Part shown: in pieces, positions 45,615 through 54,874 of the stretch
Numbering within the stretch: the first letter of the stretch is position 1
Layout of the letters: the number at the start of each line of letters is the position of its first letter
NCBI GenBank assembly: GCA_028687375.1
Contig: JAQUAG010000013.1
Coordinates: 1-54,874 of the forward strand
Source: Arcobacteraceae bacterium
Lineage (GTDB): Bacteria > Campylobacterota > Campylobacteria > Campylobacterales > Arcobacteraceae
Direction of reading: 5' to 3'
DNA length: 54,874 nt
Position numbers and translations under genes: made by a program
Notes under the pieces: model-generated
What the model saw: the letters and a program-made list of their open reading frames with translations, nothing else
What the model was told of the DNA's origin: nothing
The model's database searches: none

Positions 45615-47003
45615 TTAGTTCATCATCGCTTTACTAGAAGTAAGTATATCTGTTATTCTTGTTTTTATCCAGTTTGGATCCATCCACTCTATTGGATTTA
45701 CCTCAATTCCTTGTACTAATACACCAAAATGTAAGTGATCTCCTAGCACAGCCCCTGTTATACCTGTTGTTGCTATTTTTTGATTTACTGTTACTTTTTC
45801 ACCAACATTTGTAAATTGACTTGTAGTATGTGCATAAATAGTAGCGATTCCAAGACCATGATTTACAATGATTGAATTTCCATAAATTCCTAAATAATCT
45901 TTAAATATAACATCCCCACCATTTGAAATAGTGATATTATCATGTGCAACACTTGCCCAGTCAAGTCCTAAATGCCAAGCTTCATCTATCATTGTGTCAT
46001 TTAGATAATAGTGTCTTCTCTCTCCAAATCCAGCAGCTGTACTTGAACCTTGAAGTCTTGAAAATGCATTGATATTAAAGTCACTAAAACTCTCTTTTGG
46101 AAGATTTGTCATACATACTTTTTTAATTGTTGCGATATTCTCAGCTCTTAAAGTTCTATTTTGTTTTACAAATCTTGCTGTTAAATCAGCAGGAACTTCC
46201 TCATTCATTTTCTCTAGAACATTTGTACTTACTGTTTCTATAAAACTTTGAGGGATGTTTAGATTAGAATTTTTAACAGCAAAATCTTGGATATAAAGTG
46301 GAACTTTTGCTATAGATTTATTTCCTGCTTTATCAGTTGCTACTAGATTTACCCCTTTAAAATCTTCAAATGGAATACTGATATCCCAAGCGATAATCGC
46401 TGCATAATAGTTTGGTTTGTAAAATGGTATAAGTGTAAAATTTACTGTATCGTTAAAAGTGATATAAGCATTGTCAAGATTATCATCTGCAACTTTTACC
46501 ACAACTAAAGCACTTCCACCTCTTGCAATATATCTACTGTTATTTAAAACAATCGTTTCTGGTGCTTTTGTATCGATTGCAATGTTATAAATAATTTCAG
46601 TTGTATTTCCACTTAAAAATACCCATTTACTATCATCAACTGCTTCGATTTTAATTTTGATAGCTTTCCCTTTATAAAGAGTCTCAAATTTTGGAGGAGC
46701 AACTTTGAGACTTAATTTTGGTGTTTTTTCACTAAGAACTTTTTCATCTAAAATTTGTTCACCCTTATCATCTATAAAAGTAACTTTATAAGATGTAAGA
46801 TTACTATTGTCACTCAGTTCAATCACAAGAGGTTCTCTCATATTCCAAGAACTATTTTGTTTCAGTTTTATTACAGGAGAAACTCTTTCAAATTGCGGTG
46901 AAAAGAATATAAAAGCAAATAGCAAACCTACCACAATAACTAAAGCTGGAATTAATAACTTCCCACCTTTTCCCCCTCGTCCATCTCTAAAATTTCTTTC
47001 CAT
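45615..47003 (-). CDS. M23-family peptidoglycan endopeptidase, membrane anchored
   Basis: 462 residues from ATG 47003, which AAGGATGAAA serves as SD (ATG at 47009 would be too close to it). One TM helix (about 14-33), a 270-residue beta-rich extracytoplasmic region and a C-terminal M23 domain with HLGLD (His-x-x-x-Asp zinc ligands) and HLHFGV. Probably cleaves D,D crosslinks, as the shape-determining Csd proteins do in Helicobacter. Start overlaps the DHH gene by 17 nt. Confidence 0.85.
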   Translation of the reverse strand: MERNFRDGRGGKGGKLLIPALVIVVGLLFAFIFFSPQFERVSPVIKLKQNSSWNMREPLVIELSDNSNLTSYKVTFIDDKGEQILDEKVLSEKTPKLSLKVAPPKFETLYKGKAIKIKIEAVDDSKWVFLSGNTTEIIYNIAIDTKAPETIVLNNSRYIARGGSALVVVKVADDNLDNAYITFNDTVNFTLIPFYKPNYYAAIIAWDISIPFEDFKGVNLVATDKAGNKSIAKVPLYIQDFAVKNSNLNIPQSFIETVSTNVLEKMNEEVPADLTARFVKQNRTLRAENIATIKKVCMTNLPKESFSDFNINAFSRLQGSSTAAGFGERRHYYLNDTMIDEAWHLGLDWASVAHDNITISNGGDVIFKDYLGIYGNSIIVNHGLGIATIYAHTTSQFTNVGEKVTVNQKIATTGITGAVLGDHLHFGVLVQGIEVNPIEWMDPNWIKTRITDILTSSKAMMN

Positions 47004-47946
47004 TTTCATCCTTTATAAAGTTTAATATTTCTTGTTTTGCTTCCGAAACATCATCTGTTTCAATCGTGCAACCAGCTGCCATTATATGACCACCACCATT
47101 AAAATTTGCAGCTATTTTTGATACATCTATACCATTTTTACTTCGTAGTGATACTCTTGTTTTCCCATTTGTTGGGCGAAGTAATATAGCAATATGTACT
47201 ATGGATATAGAAAGTACCATATTAACAGCATCTTCCACATCTCGATAATCTGCACCAGTTGTTTTTAACCATTCTGGAACTACATAAATAGTTCCAACTT
47301 CCCCTTCAAAATGAAGTTCCAAACTATTTAAAACCAAAGGTAAAAGTCTAAATTTTGCTAAAGATTCTCTTCTTGTAAGCATATCAGCTACTGTTGAAGG
47401 ATTTGCTCCGCAATTGCAAAGATGATGTGCAATAGCAAAAGTCTCTCCATCAACTCTAGGTGTACTAAATCGTATGCTATCATCATAAATCCCAGTATAG
47501 AGGCAAGTTGCTGTATTTGGTGATATTTTTAAATCATTTTGTTTAAAAAATTGATACAAAACTTCAGCTGTACTTGACTTACTATCATCTACTAAATTGA
47601 TATCTCCAAAGCTATCATTTGATGCATGATGGTCAATATTAATAATTTTAACATCCTCTTTTATCTCAATTGCTGGTCTTTTGTTATCTCCGCAATCAAC
47701 ATAAATAACCAAATCATAAAATTCTGGTAGTTTATTTGTGATATGAGAAAACCTACTTAAATAATCAAGATTTTTTGGAAGTGCATCCATTTTATTAAAA
47801 ACTTTATGCTTTATTTTATTTTCAAACATAAAATTGCTAAGAGCCAATCCACACGAAAGTGTATCAGCATCTGGATTTATATGGGTTAAGATGAGTATAT
47901 AATGGGAACTTTTTATAAGTTCTAAAGACTCTTTATAAACTGACAT
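46987..47946 (-). CDS. DHH-family phosphoesterase (NrnA-like)
   Basis: 319 residues. DHH motifs: THINPDADTLSCG, VDCGDNKRP, DHHASND, and the DHHA1 domain GGGHIMAAGCTI at the end. NrnA-type enzymes degrade nanoRNAs and pAp; some act on c-di-AMP products. Coupled to the M23 gene. Between nadC and the peptidase. Confidence 0.85.
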   Translation of the reverse strand: MSVYKESLELIKSSHYILILTHINPDADTLSCGLALSNFMFENKIKHKVFNKMDALPKNLDYLSRFSHITNKLPEFYDLVIYVDCGDNKRPAIEIKEDVKIINIDHHASNDSFGDINLVDDSKSSTAEVLYQFFKQNDLKISPNTATCLYTGIYDDSIRFSTPRVDGETFAIAHHLCNCGANPSTVADMLTRRESLAKFRLLPLVLNSLELHFEGEVGTIYVVPEWLKTTGADYRDVEDAVNMVLSISIVHIAILLRPTNGKTRVSLRSKNGIDVSKIAANFNGGGHIMAAGCTIETDDVSEAKQEILNFIKDENGKKF

Positions 47947-47966
47947 ATCTATTTCGTATCCATTTT

Positions 47967-48791
47967 TTAGTCAAATTTCATTGAAAAATCAAGCCAAGTT
48001 GCTTGATGTATGATTGAACCACTACTTATTGCATTGACCCCACTATTTATGTACCCTGTAATAGTTTCAGCTGTTATATTTCCACTTGCTTCTAAAAGTA
48101 CATGAGGATAATTCGCATCTCTATAATCAGCTACAACTCTTATTTGAACAGGTGTCATATTATCACACATAATAATATCTCCACCAGCATCCATAGCTTC
48201 TTGCACCTGCTCAAATGTTTCACACTCTATCTCAATTTTTGTTACCCAAGAGATTCTTTTTCTTGCAATCTTTACAAATTCTTTGAGGTCAGTTATTGTT
48301 TTAAGGTGCGTATCTTTGAGCATCAAACAATCATCAAGTCCAAGTCTATGATTAATAGCTCCACCAACACGACTTGCATATTTTTCAAAATCTCTAAGCC
48401 CTGGTCTTGTTTTTCTTGTATCAAGTAAAACAACATTACTTCCTTCAAGAAGTTTTGCATATATTGAGGCATTTGTCGCTATTCCACTTGCATGTTGTAA
48501 AATATTTAAAAAAGTTCTTTCACTACTTAAAAGGATTGAAGCTTTCCCTTCAAGTTCAGCAATAATATCACCTCTTTTAACTGTATCACCATCTTGAAGT
48601 TTAAAAATACAATCAAATTTTTCAGTTCTAGCTAATACTTTTGCATACTTTACACCAGCTAAAATTCCATCATCTTTTGCAATTACTCGTGCAGTAAATC
48701 TCCCCTTTGGAGCGATATCAAAAAACAGATCGCCTCTACCATTATCTTCTAAAATTGCATTTTTTACAAATTTTCTAATATTTATTGCCAT
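47967..48791 (-). CDS. nadC: nicotinate-nucleotide pyrophosphorylase (carboxylating)
   Basis: 274 residues. LLDTRKTRPGLRDFEKYA, GGAINHRLGL and QEAMDAGGDIIMCDNM are conserved in NadC; catalyses quinolinate plus PRPP to NaMN. Adjacent to nadA (23 nt), which makes quinolinate. Confidence 0.93.
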   Translation of the reverse strand: MAINIRKFVKNAILEDNGRGDLFFDIAPKGRFTARVIAKDDGILAGVKYAKVLARTEKFDCIFKLQDGDTVKRGDIIAELEGKASILLSSERTFLNILQHASGIATNASIYAKLLEGSNVVLLDTRKTRPGLRDFEKYASRVGGAINHRLGLDDCLMLKDTHLKTITDLKEFVKIARKRISWVTKIEIECETFEQVQEAMDAGGDIIMCDNMTPVQIRVVADYRDANYPHVLLEASGNITAETITGYINSGVNAISSGSIIHQATWLDFSMKFD

Positions 48792-48814
48792 TAAGTTTTA
48801 TTTCCTTTAACTTT

Positions 48815-49807
48815 TTAAACTTCAAACATTCGCTCTAAAGCTATTCTTGCATATTTTACAGTATCATCAGATACAAAAATTTCATTTTCAAATTTTCCAT
48901 TTTTGATTGAAAGAAGTGCATTGTATAAATCTTCCACTGTTGTTTCATTCATTGTTGGACATTCTGGTTTTGTTGAGCTTAAAACATAAGTATTTTTTTC
49001 TCTTAAACGGTTTACCATATTGTATTCAGTTCCAACAACTACTTTTTGGTTGATATCTAAATCTTGGGTAATATATTTGATAAGTTGTGAAGTGCTTCCA
49101 ACAAAGTCAGCTTTGTCAACAACAGCTGGATCACATTCTGGATGAACAGCAACTATAATATCAGGATATTTTTCTCGAAAAAAGTCCACATCTTGTGGAG
49201 TGAAAAGTTGATGTACTGAACAAAATCCATTGAAACAGATAATATCTGCATTTTTCACATCTTCAATAGTATCAATTCCCACAACAGCTGATTGAAGACC
49301 TATTTGTTTTGCAAAGTTTTGCCCCAAACATCTATCAGGGACAAAAAATATTTTCTTTCCACTTTCAAGACCTTTATTGATAATTTTAAAAGCATTTGCA
49401 CTTGTACAAACATACCCACCCATTTTTCCTACAGCTGCTTTAACAGCTGCACTTGAGTTGATGTAAGTGATTGGCAAAATATCATCATTTGATATCCCTG
49501 CATCATTTAAAATTTTTAAATTTGCATCATAATAATCAACATCAATCATTTTAGCCATTGCACAACAAGCAATTTTTGGCATTAAAACTCTTTTATTGGG
49601 AGCCAAAACTTTTACACTTTCCCCCATAAAACCAACACCACAAAAAATAATATTTTCACTTGATGTTACAATCGCTTTTTTTGCTAACTCTAAACTATCT
49701 CCAACAATATCTGCTAACTCAAAAACTTCATCTTTTTGATAGAAATGTGCCACAATAGTGACATCAAGCTCTTTTTTTAGTTTTAAAATCTCTTCTTTAA
49801 AATTCAT
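48815..49807 (-). CDS. nadA: quinolinate synthase NadA
   Basis: 330 residues. CCAMAKMID, YVCTSANAF and EMVHPECDP-like VHPECDP with STSQLI give the 4Fe-4S cysteines and iminoaspartate/DHAP-binding residues. First step of NAD synthesis (with nadB, absent here). A TATAAT at 49835-49830 is its likely -10. Confidence 0.94.
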   Translation of the reverse strand: MNFKEEILKLKKELDVTIVAHFYQKDEVFELADIVGDSLELAKKAIVTSSENIIFCGVGFMGESVKVLAPNKRVLMPKIACCAMAKMIDVDYYDANLKILNDAGISNDDILPITYINSSAAVKAAVGKMGGYVCTSANAFKIINKGLESGKKIFFVPDRCLGQNFAKQIGLQSAVVGIDTIEDVKNADIICFNGFCSVHQLFTPQDVDFFREKYPDIIVAVHPECDPAVVDKADFVGSTSQLIKYITQDLDINQKVVVGTEYNMVNRLREKNTYVLSSTKPECPTMNETTVEDLYNALLSIKNGKFENEIFVSDDTVKYARIALERMFEV

Positions 49808-49829
49808 AATATAGTATTGCCTTTTTTAA

Positions 49830-50043
49830 ATTATAGATATAAATATAACTAAATATAGTTAATGACTGACTGAGTTAAAAATAGACCATCTATTAAGCTA
49901 AGGAATATCTATGAAATAGCTACGCTTTCTTTATCAATTTTTTGATATTATCTACTATTATTTTTTAATAAACATTATATGAATTTCTTAATAATTGTTT
50001 GATAACCTATATAATACAAGATTTTGCTATCACTTGATACAAT
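49830..50043. promoter_or_regulatory. divergent promoter region between nadA and ruvB
   Basis: 263 bp without a gene. TATAAT on the minus strand at 49835-49830 serves nadA. For ruvB there are TATAAT at 50010-50015 and TACAAT at 50038-50043 on the plus strand. No operator seen. Confidence 0.4.
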
Positions 50044-50070
50044 AAAATAAATTAGTTTAAAGGATGTTTT

Positions 50071-51093
50071 TTGGAAAGACTTGTTGAAGTTGAGAAAGTT
50101 TCATTTGAAGATACTAGCACTGAAAATGTATTAAGACCTAGTATTTGGGATGAATATATTGGACAAGAAAAAATCAAAAAAAATCTCCAAGTTTTTATCG
50201 AAGCTTGTAAAATACGAAATGATGTTCTTGACCATATTTTATTATTTGGTCCTCCAGGGCTTGGAAAAACAACGTTAAGTCATATTATTGCAAATCAAAT
50301 GGGGGCAAATATAAAAGTAACAGCAGCTCCAACTATTGAAAAAGCTGGGGATTTAGCTGCGATTGTTACTAACCTTAGTGAAGGTGATATCTTGTTTATT
50401 GATGAGATTCATAGATTAAGTCCTGCAATTGAAGAGATACTTTATCCTGCAATGGAAGATTACCGTTTAGATATTATTATTGGAAGTGGACCAGCAGCAC
50501 AAACTGTACAGATAGACTTACCAAAGTTTACACTTATTGGTGCAACGACCCGAGCTGGGATGATAAGTAACCCTTTACGAGATAGATTTGGTATGCATTT
50601 TAGGATGAACTTTTATAGTGATGAGGAACTTTCTAAAATTATCACAATAGCTGCAACAAAACTAGGGAAACCAACAAAAGATAACGCAAGTTTTGAGATT
50701 GCACGAAGAAGTAGGGGGACACCTCGGGTTGCTTTACGGCTTCTTAAGAGAGTGCGAGATTTTGCGGAGGTAAATAATGAAGATGTGATAACATTTGAAA
50801 GATGCCAATATGCTTTGGATGAACTAGGGGTTAATGATAAAGGGTTTGATGAGATGGATTTACGCCTTCTTGAATTGCTTATTTCAAATAGAGGAAGACC
50901 AATGGGACTTTCAACCATTGGAGCAGCTTTAAGTGAAGATGAGGGGACATTGGAAGAAGCGATTGAACCATATTTGTTAGCAAATGGTTATATCGAGCGA
51001 ACAGCAAGAGGAAGAATTGCAAGTGTTAAATCGTATGAACTATTCAGATTAACACCACCAAATACAGAACTAAATAAAACATTATTTGATTAA
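50071..51093 (+). CDS. ruvB: Holliday junction branch migration helicase RuvB
   Basis: 340 residues from a TTG start, with AAAGGA 6 nt upstream. ARLIPLRP-like [18 protein letters not shown], Walker [11 protein letters not shown], Walker B FIDEIHRL, sensor I IGATTRAG, and C-terminal winged helix. Works with RuvA/C, not in the window. Followed by the REC-PAS gene after 11 nt. Confidence 0.93.
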   Translation: MERLVEVEKVSFEDTSTENVLRPSIWDEYIGQEKIKKNLQVFIEACKIRNDVLDHILLFGPPGLGKTTLSHIIANQMGANIKVTAAPTIEKAGDLAAIVTNLSEGDILFIDEIHRLSPAIEEILYPAMEDYRLDIIIGSGPAAQTVQIDLPKFTLIGATTRAGMISNPLRDRFGMHFRMNFYSDEELSKIITIAATKLGKPTKDNASFEIARRSRGTPRVALRLLKRVRDFAEVNNEDVITFERCQYALDELGVNDKGFDEMDLRLLELLISNRGRPMGLSTIGAALSEDEGTLEEAIEPYLLANGYIERTARGRIASVKSYELFRLTPPNTELNKTLFD

Positions 51094-51104
51094 GGAAAAA
51101 TATA

Positions 51105-51950
51105 ATGGCTACATTTGATATATCAGAACTAAGAACAATGACAATACTTTATGTTGAAGATGAAGCAACATTAAGAAAACAAGAGACTAAAATTTATACT
51201 AAGGTATTTAAAGAGGTTTTTGAAGCTGAAGATGGTGTGGAAGCAATTGAGATATTTAAAAATAATAAAGATAAAATAGACATCATTATAACAGATATCA
51301 ATATGCCAAATATGTCTGGTCTTGATTTAGCAAGAGAGGTTAGAAAAATCTCTGATGTTCCTATCATCATCACAACAGCATATACAAATACAGAATATAT
51401 GCTTGAATCTTTAGATCTTGGAATCAAAAAGTTTATCAATAAACCTGTTACAATCAATAGAATTATTCAAGATATTGAAAAAGTAGTTGTTCAATCAAGA
51501 AAAGAAAAGAATGTAAAAGATATTGCAAAAACTCTTATTGTAAAAACAAAAAATGATACAAAAGAGTTGAATGAATTATTAATTATAAATAAAGAGTTAG
51601 AGAAAAATCTCAATTATTACAAACAATTAGCAGATACTTATATAGCAACTATGGTAGTAAATAAAAATGGGGAGATTTTAGAAGTTTCAAGTAAGCTAAG
51701 TGAAGTTTTAGGCTATACTGAATCTGAACTTATGGGTGAAAATATCTCTATCTTAAAAGAAAATAATTCAGGTATTTCTATTCAAAAAGAGATGCTTGAA
51801 GCTATCCATAAAAAGACAACTATAGATTCAGAGCATATTTTTGGAAGTAAAGAGGGAAAACCTCTAAAATTTAAGACAAAAATGGTACTTTTTTATGGCG
51901 ATGATTTACTTATTGCTGGATATAACTTTTATCTGGAATTGATACATTAA
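51105..51950 (+). CDS. response regulator with REC and PAS domains
   Basis: 281 residues. REC domain 1-130: VEDEATLR (acidic pair), IITDINMPNMSG (phospho-Asp), TTAYTN and NKPVT (Lys). A coiled-coil linker (about 135-175) leads to a PAS domain (VVNKNGEILEVSSKLSEVLGYTESELMGENIS). No DNA-binding, GGDEF or kinase output, so it probably acts by protein contacts, for example chemotaxis. It ends 4 nt inside pdxA on the other strand. Confidence 0.85.
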   Translation: MATFDISELRTMTILYVEDEATLRKQETKIYTKVFKEVFEAEDGVEAIEIFKNNKDKIDIIITDINMPNMSGLDLAREVRKISDVPIIITTAYTNTEYMLESLDLGIKKFINKPVTINRIIQDIEKVVVQSRKEKNVKDIAKTLIVKTKNDTKELNELLIINKELEKNLNYYKQLADTYIATMVVNKNGEILEVSSKLSEVLGYTESELMGENISILKENNSGISIQKEMLEAIHKKTTIDSEHIFGSKEGKPLKFKTKMVLFYGDDLLIAGYNFYLELIH

Positions 51951-52873
51951 ATACCAGCAGTTAGTTTTTTTATCGCATTGAGATAGCTGAGATTTGAGAG
52001 GTTATTCCCCCTTTTATAAGCTTTGTCAAATGCTGTACCATGGTCAACTGAAGTTCGTTTGATAGGAAGGTTAAGTGAAACATTTATCCCCTCTTCAAAA
52101 TAAAGAGCTTTGAGAGGTGCTAGCCCTTGGTCGTGATACATAGCGATAAAATACTTAAAGTTTTTTCTTGCATCTTTTGTAAAAATAGTATCTGGGACAA
52201 ACGGTCCATAAAATATCTCTTTCCCTAATTTTTTGTTTATTTTATTGATAGCTTTTGTTATCTCTTTCTCTTCATCTCCTAAAACACCATTATCTCCAGC
52301 ATGAGGGTTCAGTCCTAAAACTGCTACTTTTTGTGGAGTTTCAGATTGATAAAAATCATCAAAAAATTGGTAGAGTTTCTCTTTTTTTATCTTTTTAGCA
52401 ACCTCTTTGAGGGGAATATGTTCTGTAAAAAGTGCGACAAACATCTTCTGGCATCCAAGCATCATAATCGCTTCTGTTTTAAAAATATCACGAAGCATAT
52501 CTGTATGTCCTACATAGTTTATCCCAGCTTTTTTCCAAGACTCTTTATTTATAGGGAGTGTACAAACACCATCGGCTTTCCCTTTTTTTACCAAACTAAT
52601 GGCATTTAAAAATGAAAGATAACTAAAAATTCCAGATTTTTTAGAAACTTTACCAGCCTTGATTGGAAAATCACTATAGGTTGAAAAGAGTGTAAAATCA
52701 TCTGGTATGGGAAACTTTAAAAGCTCACTAGCCCTTTTTAAAAGAGGTTCATTGATACAATAGATTGGGTTGCATAATTCTTTTACAAGATGATGATTTC
52801 TTAAAGCAAGTTCAATTCCAATTCCATTGATATCGCCTACTGAAATAGCGATAGTTTTTTTCTTTTCATTCAT
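51947..52873 (-). CDS. pdxA: 4-hydroxythreonine-4-phosphate dehydrogenase PdxA
   Basis: 308 residues. ISVGDINGIGIELALR, the metal-binding GHTDML, GLNPHAGDNGVLGDEE and MYHDQGLAPLKAL; the second enzyme of the DXP-dependent pyridoxal phosphate route. Overlaps pdxJ by 4 nt. Confidence 0.93.
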   Translation of the reverse strand: MNEKKKTIAISVGDINGIGIELALRNHHLVKELCNPIYCINEPLLKRASELLKFPIPDDFTLFSTYSDFPIKAGKVSKKSGIFSYLSFLNAISLVKKGKADGVCTLPINKESWKKAGINYVGHTDMLRDIFKTEAIMMLGCQKMFVALFTEHIPLKEVAKKIKKEKLYQFFDDFYQSETPQKVAVLGLNPHAGDNGVLGDEEKEITKAINKINKKLGKEIFYGPFVPDTIFTKDARKNFKYFIAMYHDQGLAPLKALYFEEGINVSLNLPIKRTSVDHGTAFDKAYKRGNNLSNLSYLNAIKKLTAGI

Positions 52874-53649
52874 TGAACTAACTCTTTCATATCGCTAATT
52901 GCTTGGAAAAGTCCAGTAAATACACTTCGTGCTACGATACTTTGCCCGATATTAAGCTCAATAATCTCAGGAATTTCAGATATTAAGGTTACATTTTGGT
53001 AGTTAAGCCCATGCCCAGCAGCCACTTTTAAGTCTAAATTTACAGCTAACCTAGCACTACTTGCTATCTCATATACACTTTGAGTTAGTTTTTGTGAAAG
53101 TTCATTTCGTGATAGTTCAAGTTCTTTAATGGAGTGATGAGTTTTAGCTAACCCACTATAAAGCATCGCATAGATATTGGCAAAAGTTCCTGTGTGAAGC
53201 TCCACCCATTCCACTTCAAGCTCTTTTGAAAGCTCTATCATCTCAAAAGTTGGATCTATAAAAAGGGAAACTTCTATCTCATTTTGATGTAGCTTTTGGA
53301 CAACTTTTTTGATTTGTTCAAAATTATTTTTAAGATCAAGCCCCCCTTCTGTTGTCACTTCAGCTCTATTTTCTGGCACAAGTGTCACACGATGAGGTTT
53401 CAACTCACAAGCAATTTGCACCATCTCATCGCCGATACTACATTCCAAATTGACAGGAAGTTGTGAAAGATGGATGATATTTTTTGCATCATTATCGTGG
53501 ATATGTCGTCTATCTTCCCTTAAATGGATAGTGATTTGATTTGCACCTGCAAGTTTGCAGACAGGAAGAGCGTCGAGTGGATTTGGGTCATTTATTTTTC
53601 TAGCTTCTCTTAGCACAGCGATATGGTCAATATTTACACCTAGTAACAT
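52870..53649 (-). CDS. pdxJ: pyridoxine 5'-phosphate synthase PdxJ
   Basis: 259 residues. GVNIDHIAVLREARK, HLREDRRHIHDND and AAGHGLNYQN are the active-site loops. Joins 1-deoxyxylulose-5-phosphate to the PdxA product. First gene of pdxJ-pdxA. Confidence 0.94.
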   Translation of the reverse strand: MLLGVNIDHIAVLREARKINDPNPLDALPVCKLAGANQITIHLREDRRHIHDNDAKNIIHLSQLPVNLECSIGDEMVQIACELKPHRVTLVPENRAEVTTEGGLDLKNNFEQIKKVVQKLHQNEIEVSLFIDPTFEMIELSKELEVEWVELHTGTFANIYAMLYSGLAKTHHSIKELELSRNELSQKLTQSVYEIASSARLAVNLDLKVAAGHGLNYQNVTLISEIPEIIELNIGQSIVARSVFTGLFQAISDMKELVQ

Positions 53650-53787
53650 AGTTGAGTCCTTGTTGTTTGATTTCTTATTTTAGCTAAATGTTGATTAAGT
53701 GGGGGCAAATGGGATTATTCTAAGTTTAATTGAAAATCTAAAATGAGTATTTTATCAATCCCAGTATGTTTATTTATACTATTTTAC

Positions 53788-53845
53788 AAACTGCTGGTTT
53801 AATTAAAAATGAAGTTTATCGTTGTTATCATTAGACCACTAGTTT
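53788..53845. promoter_or_regulatory. inverted pair of 13-bp motifs upstream of the RND adaptor
   Basis: AAACTGCTGGTTT (53788-53800) recurs inverted as AGACCACTAGTTT (53833-53845; 10 of 13 match). Placed 20-80 nt before the adaptor start, it resembles a pair of TetR-type repressor sites; the repressor is not seen in the window. Confidence 0.4.
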
Positions 53846-53865
53846 AAATAAATAAGGAAGTGATA

Positions 53866-54874
53866 GTGAAATATATCCAACACATTAAAATTTGCTCTAT
53901 TGTATTAAGTATATTGATATTCAATGGATGTGAAAATCCTAAAGAAAATTACAGTTCATCAGATATATCTAAAGAGCCACCTTTAAGAGTTAGTGCATAT
54001 GAAGTTAAATTGAATAATATTCCAGCTTCTATGGAATATCCAGCAAAAATAAAAAGTATTCAGCAAGTAAATGTTGTAGCAAGAATTAATGGAATTTTAG
54101 AAAAGAAAAATTTTAATGAGGGTACTTTTGTACGAGAAGGGCAAATTTTATACCAAATTGATTCAACAAGATATAAAGCATCAATGCAAGAGGCACAAGC
54201 TGATGTAGAAATGAAAACAGCTATATTAAAACAAGCAAAAAGGGAATGGGAAAGAGTAAAAATACTTTTTGAACAAGATTCAGTATCACAAAAAGAAAGA
54301 GATACAGTTTTAAGCACTTATGAAACTGCACAAGCATCATTAAAAGCGTCAGAGGCAAATTTAAAGAAAGCACAAATTGATTTTGATTATACAAAAATCA
54401 AAGCACCTATTTCTGGATTTACAAGTTTAAATAAACAAGATGTAGGAAGTTATGTCGGTTCTACTAATGAATCTATGATTCTTACAACGATTACTCAAAT
54501 AAATCCGATTTATGTTGAATTTTCATTACCTGATATTGAATTACTAAAAAAACGATTTATGATAAATAATAGTTCTCAAACTAAATTGCAAGTATCTATA
54601 ATTTTTTCAGATGGTTCAGTTTATGAAGAGAAAGGTACTTTAGATTTTATTGATAGTTTTATAGATGAGGAAACTTCAACTGTAAAAGCAAGAGCAATAT
54701 TTGTAAATAAAAAAAGGGATTTAATACCTGGTTTATTTGTTAAAATAAGAATTGATGGTCTGATATATAAAAATGCTATAAGTATTCCACAAACTTCACT
54801 TCTTCAAGATGCAACAGGAACATTTGTTTATATAGCAAAAGATAACCAAGCTGTAAGAACACCAGTTAAAATAG
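53866..54874 (+). CDS. RND efflux periplasmic adaptor lipoprotein (3' partial)
   Basis: At least 336 residues, open to the end of the window. GTG start with AAGGAAG 5 nt upstream. Lipobox near residue 23 (LIFNGC, Cys23 acylated). Lipoyl half (ASMEYPAKIKSIQQVNVVARINGIL), coiled coil (about 105-165), second half (YTKIKAPISGFTSLNKQDVG), beta-barrel. AcrA/MexA/CmeA family. The pump and channel genes probably follow outside the window. Confidence 0.85.
   Translation, partial: MKYIQHIKICSIVLSILIFNGCENPKENYSSSDISKEPPLRVSAYEVKLNNIPASMEYPAKIKSIQQVNVVARINGILEKKNFNEGTFVREGQILYQIDSTRYKASMQEAQADVEMKTAILKQAKREWERVKILFEQDSVSQKERDTVLSTYETAQASLKASEANLKKAQIDFDYTKIKAPISGFTSLNKQDVGSYVGSTNESMILTTITQINPIYVEFSLPDIELLKKRFMINNSSQTKLQVSIIFSDGSVYEEKGTLDFIDSFIDEETSTVKARAIFVNKKRDLIPGLFVKIRIDGLIYKNAISIPQTSLLQDATGTFVYIAKDNQAVRTPVKI

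Overview
The window is a low-GC chromosomal segment of a member of the Campylobacterota (Epsilonproteobacteria). The evidence is AT-rich, tightly packed genes, TATAAT-type -10 boxes with weak -35 boxes, and proteins that read as epsilonproteobacterial housekeeping genes: rpsA, serA, efp, groES/groEL behind a CIRCE operator, tgt, gatC, a short tsaB, lpxC, nadA/nadC, ruvB, pdxA/pdxJ and tonB-exbB-exbD. A free-living, redox-versatile relative of Arcobacter, Sulfurimonas or Sulfurospirillum is my inference; the genus cannot be fixed from the sequence alone. I saw no tRNA, rRNA, CRISPR array or intact transposase.

Layout. 1-7.6 kb: end of a yaaA-family gene, a Cys/Met-rich exported protein, a DASS anion symporter, an envelope operon (PEGA protein, DUF3015-like protein, DUF4105 protein with a probable CTG start), a diguanylate cyclase with a CxxCH motif, and serB. 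7.6-16.6 kb: mostly minus-strand genes for a YkuE-like phosphoesterase, an MFS transporter with a periplasmic adaptor, RecQ, a YhiN-like flavoprotein, a periplasmic-binding-like protein, a uracil-DNA-glycosylase-like protein, and a small HTH protein behind a large inverted repeat. 16.8-22.7 kb: a P-type ATPase resembling the Na,K-ATPase alpha chain, coupled to a UspA protein, then a thioredoxin/TolC/adaptor operon. 22.7-29.7 kb: tonB system, amtB-glnK, and a translationally coupled trio of a NapA-like molybdoprotein lacking the Mo-ligand cysteine, a degenerate NtrC-like protein and a PAS protein. 29.8-37.1 kb: rpsA, serA, efp, groES, groEL and a D,D-carboxypeptidase.

37.1-41.4 kb is the most unusual part: a relic integron. 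Three attC sites separate cassettes that all read on the minus strand, and a cassette/attI junction sits at 40981-40987. Just beyond, on the opposite strand, lies the first 28 codons of an IntI-type tyrosine recombinase, ended by a stop and then lost. For three cassettes the R'' box is the exact complement of the bases that open the same cassette, as expected if each entered as a circle. The cassettes encode a PD-(D/E)XK nuclease fused to a GHKL ATPase, a PIN domain fused to a membrane domain, a zinc-finger HNH-like protein broken by a one-base frameshift, a YodC/DUF2158 protein, and scraps of a toxin-antitoxin pair. A plausible Pc promoter remains upstream of the first cassette, so the array may be immobile but expressed. 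The nuclease content suggests phage defence, which is inference.

41.4-54.9 kb returns to core genes: ArsC/Spx-like protein, gatC, tgt, an orphan protein, tsaB, lpxC, an M23 peptidase, a DHH phosphoesterase, nadC, nadA, ruvB, a REC-PAS protein, pdxA, pdxJ, and the start of an RND adaptor lipoprotein that runs off the end.
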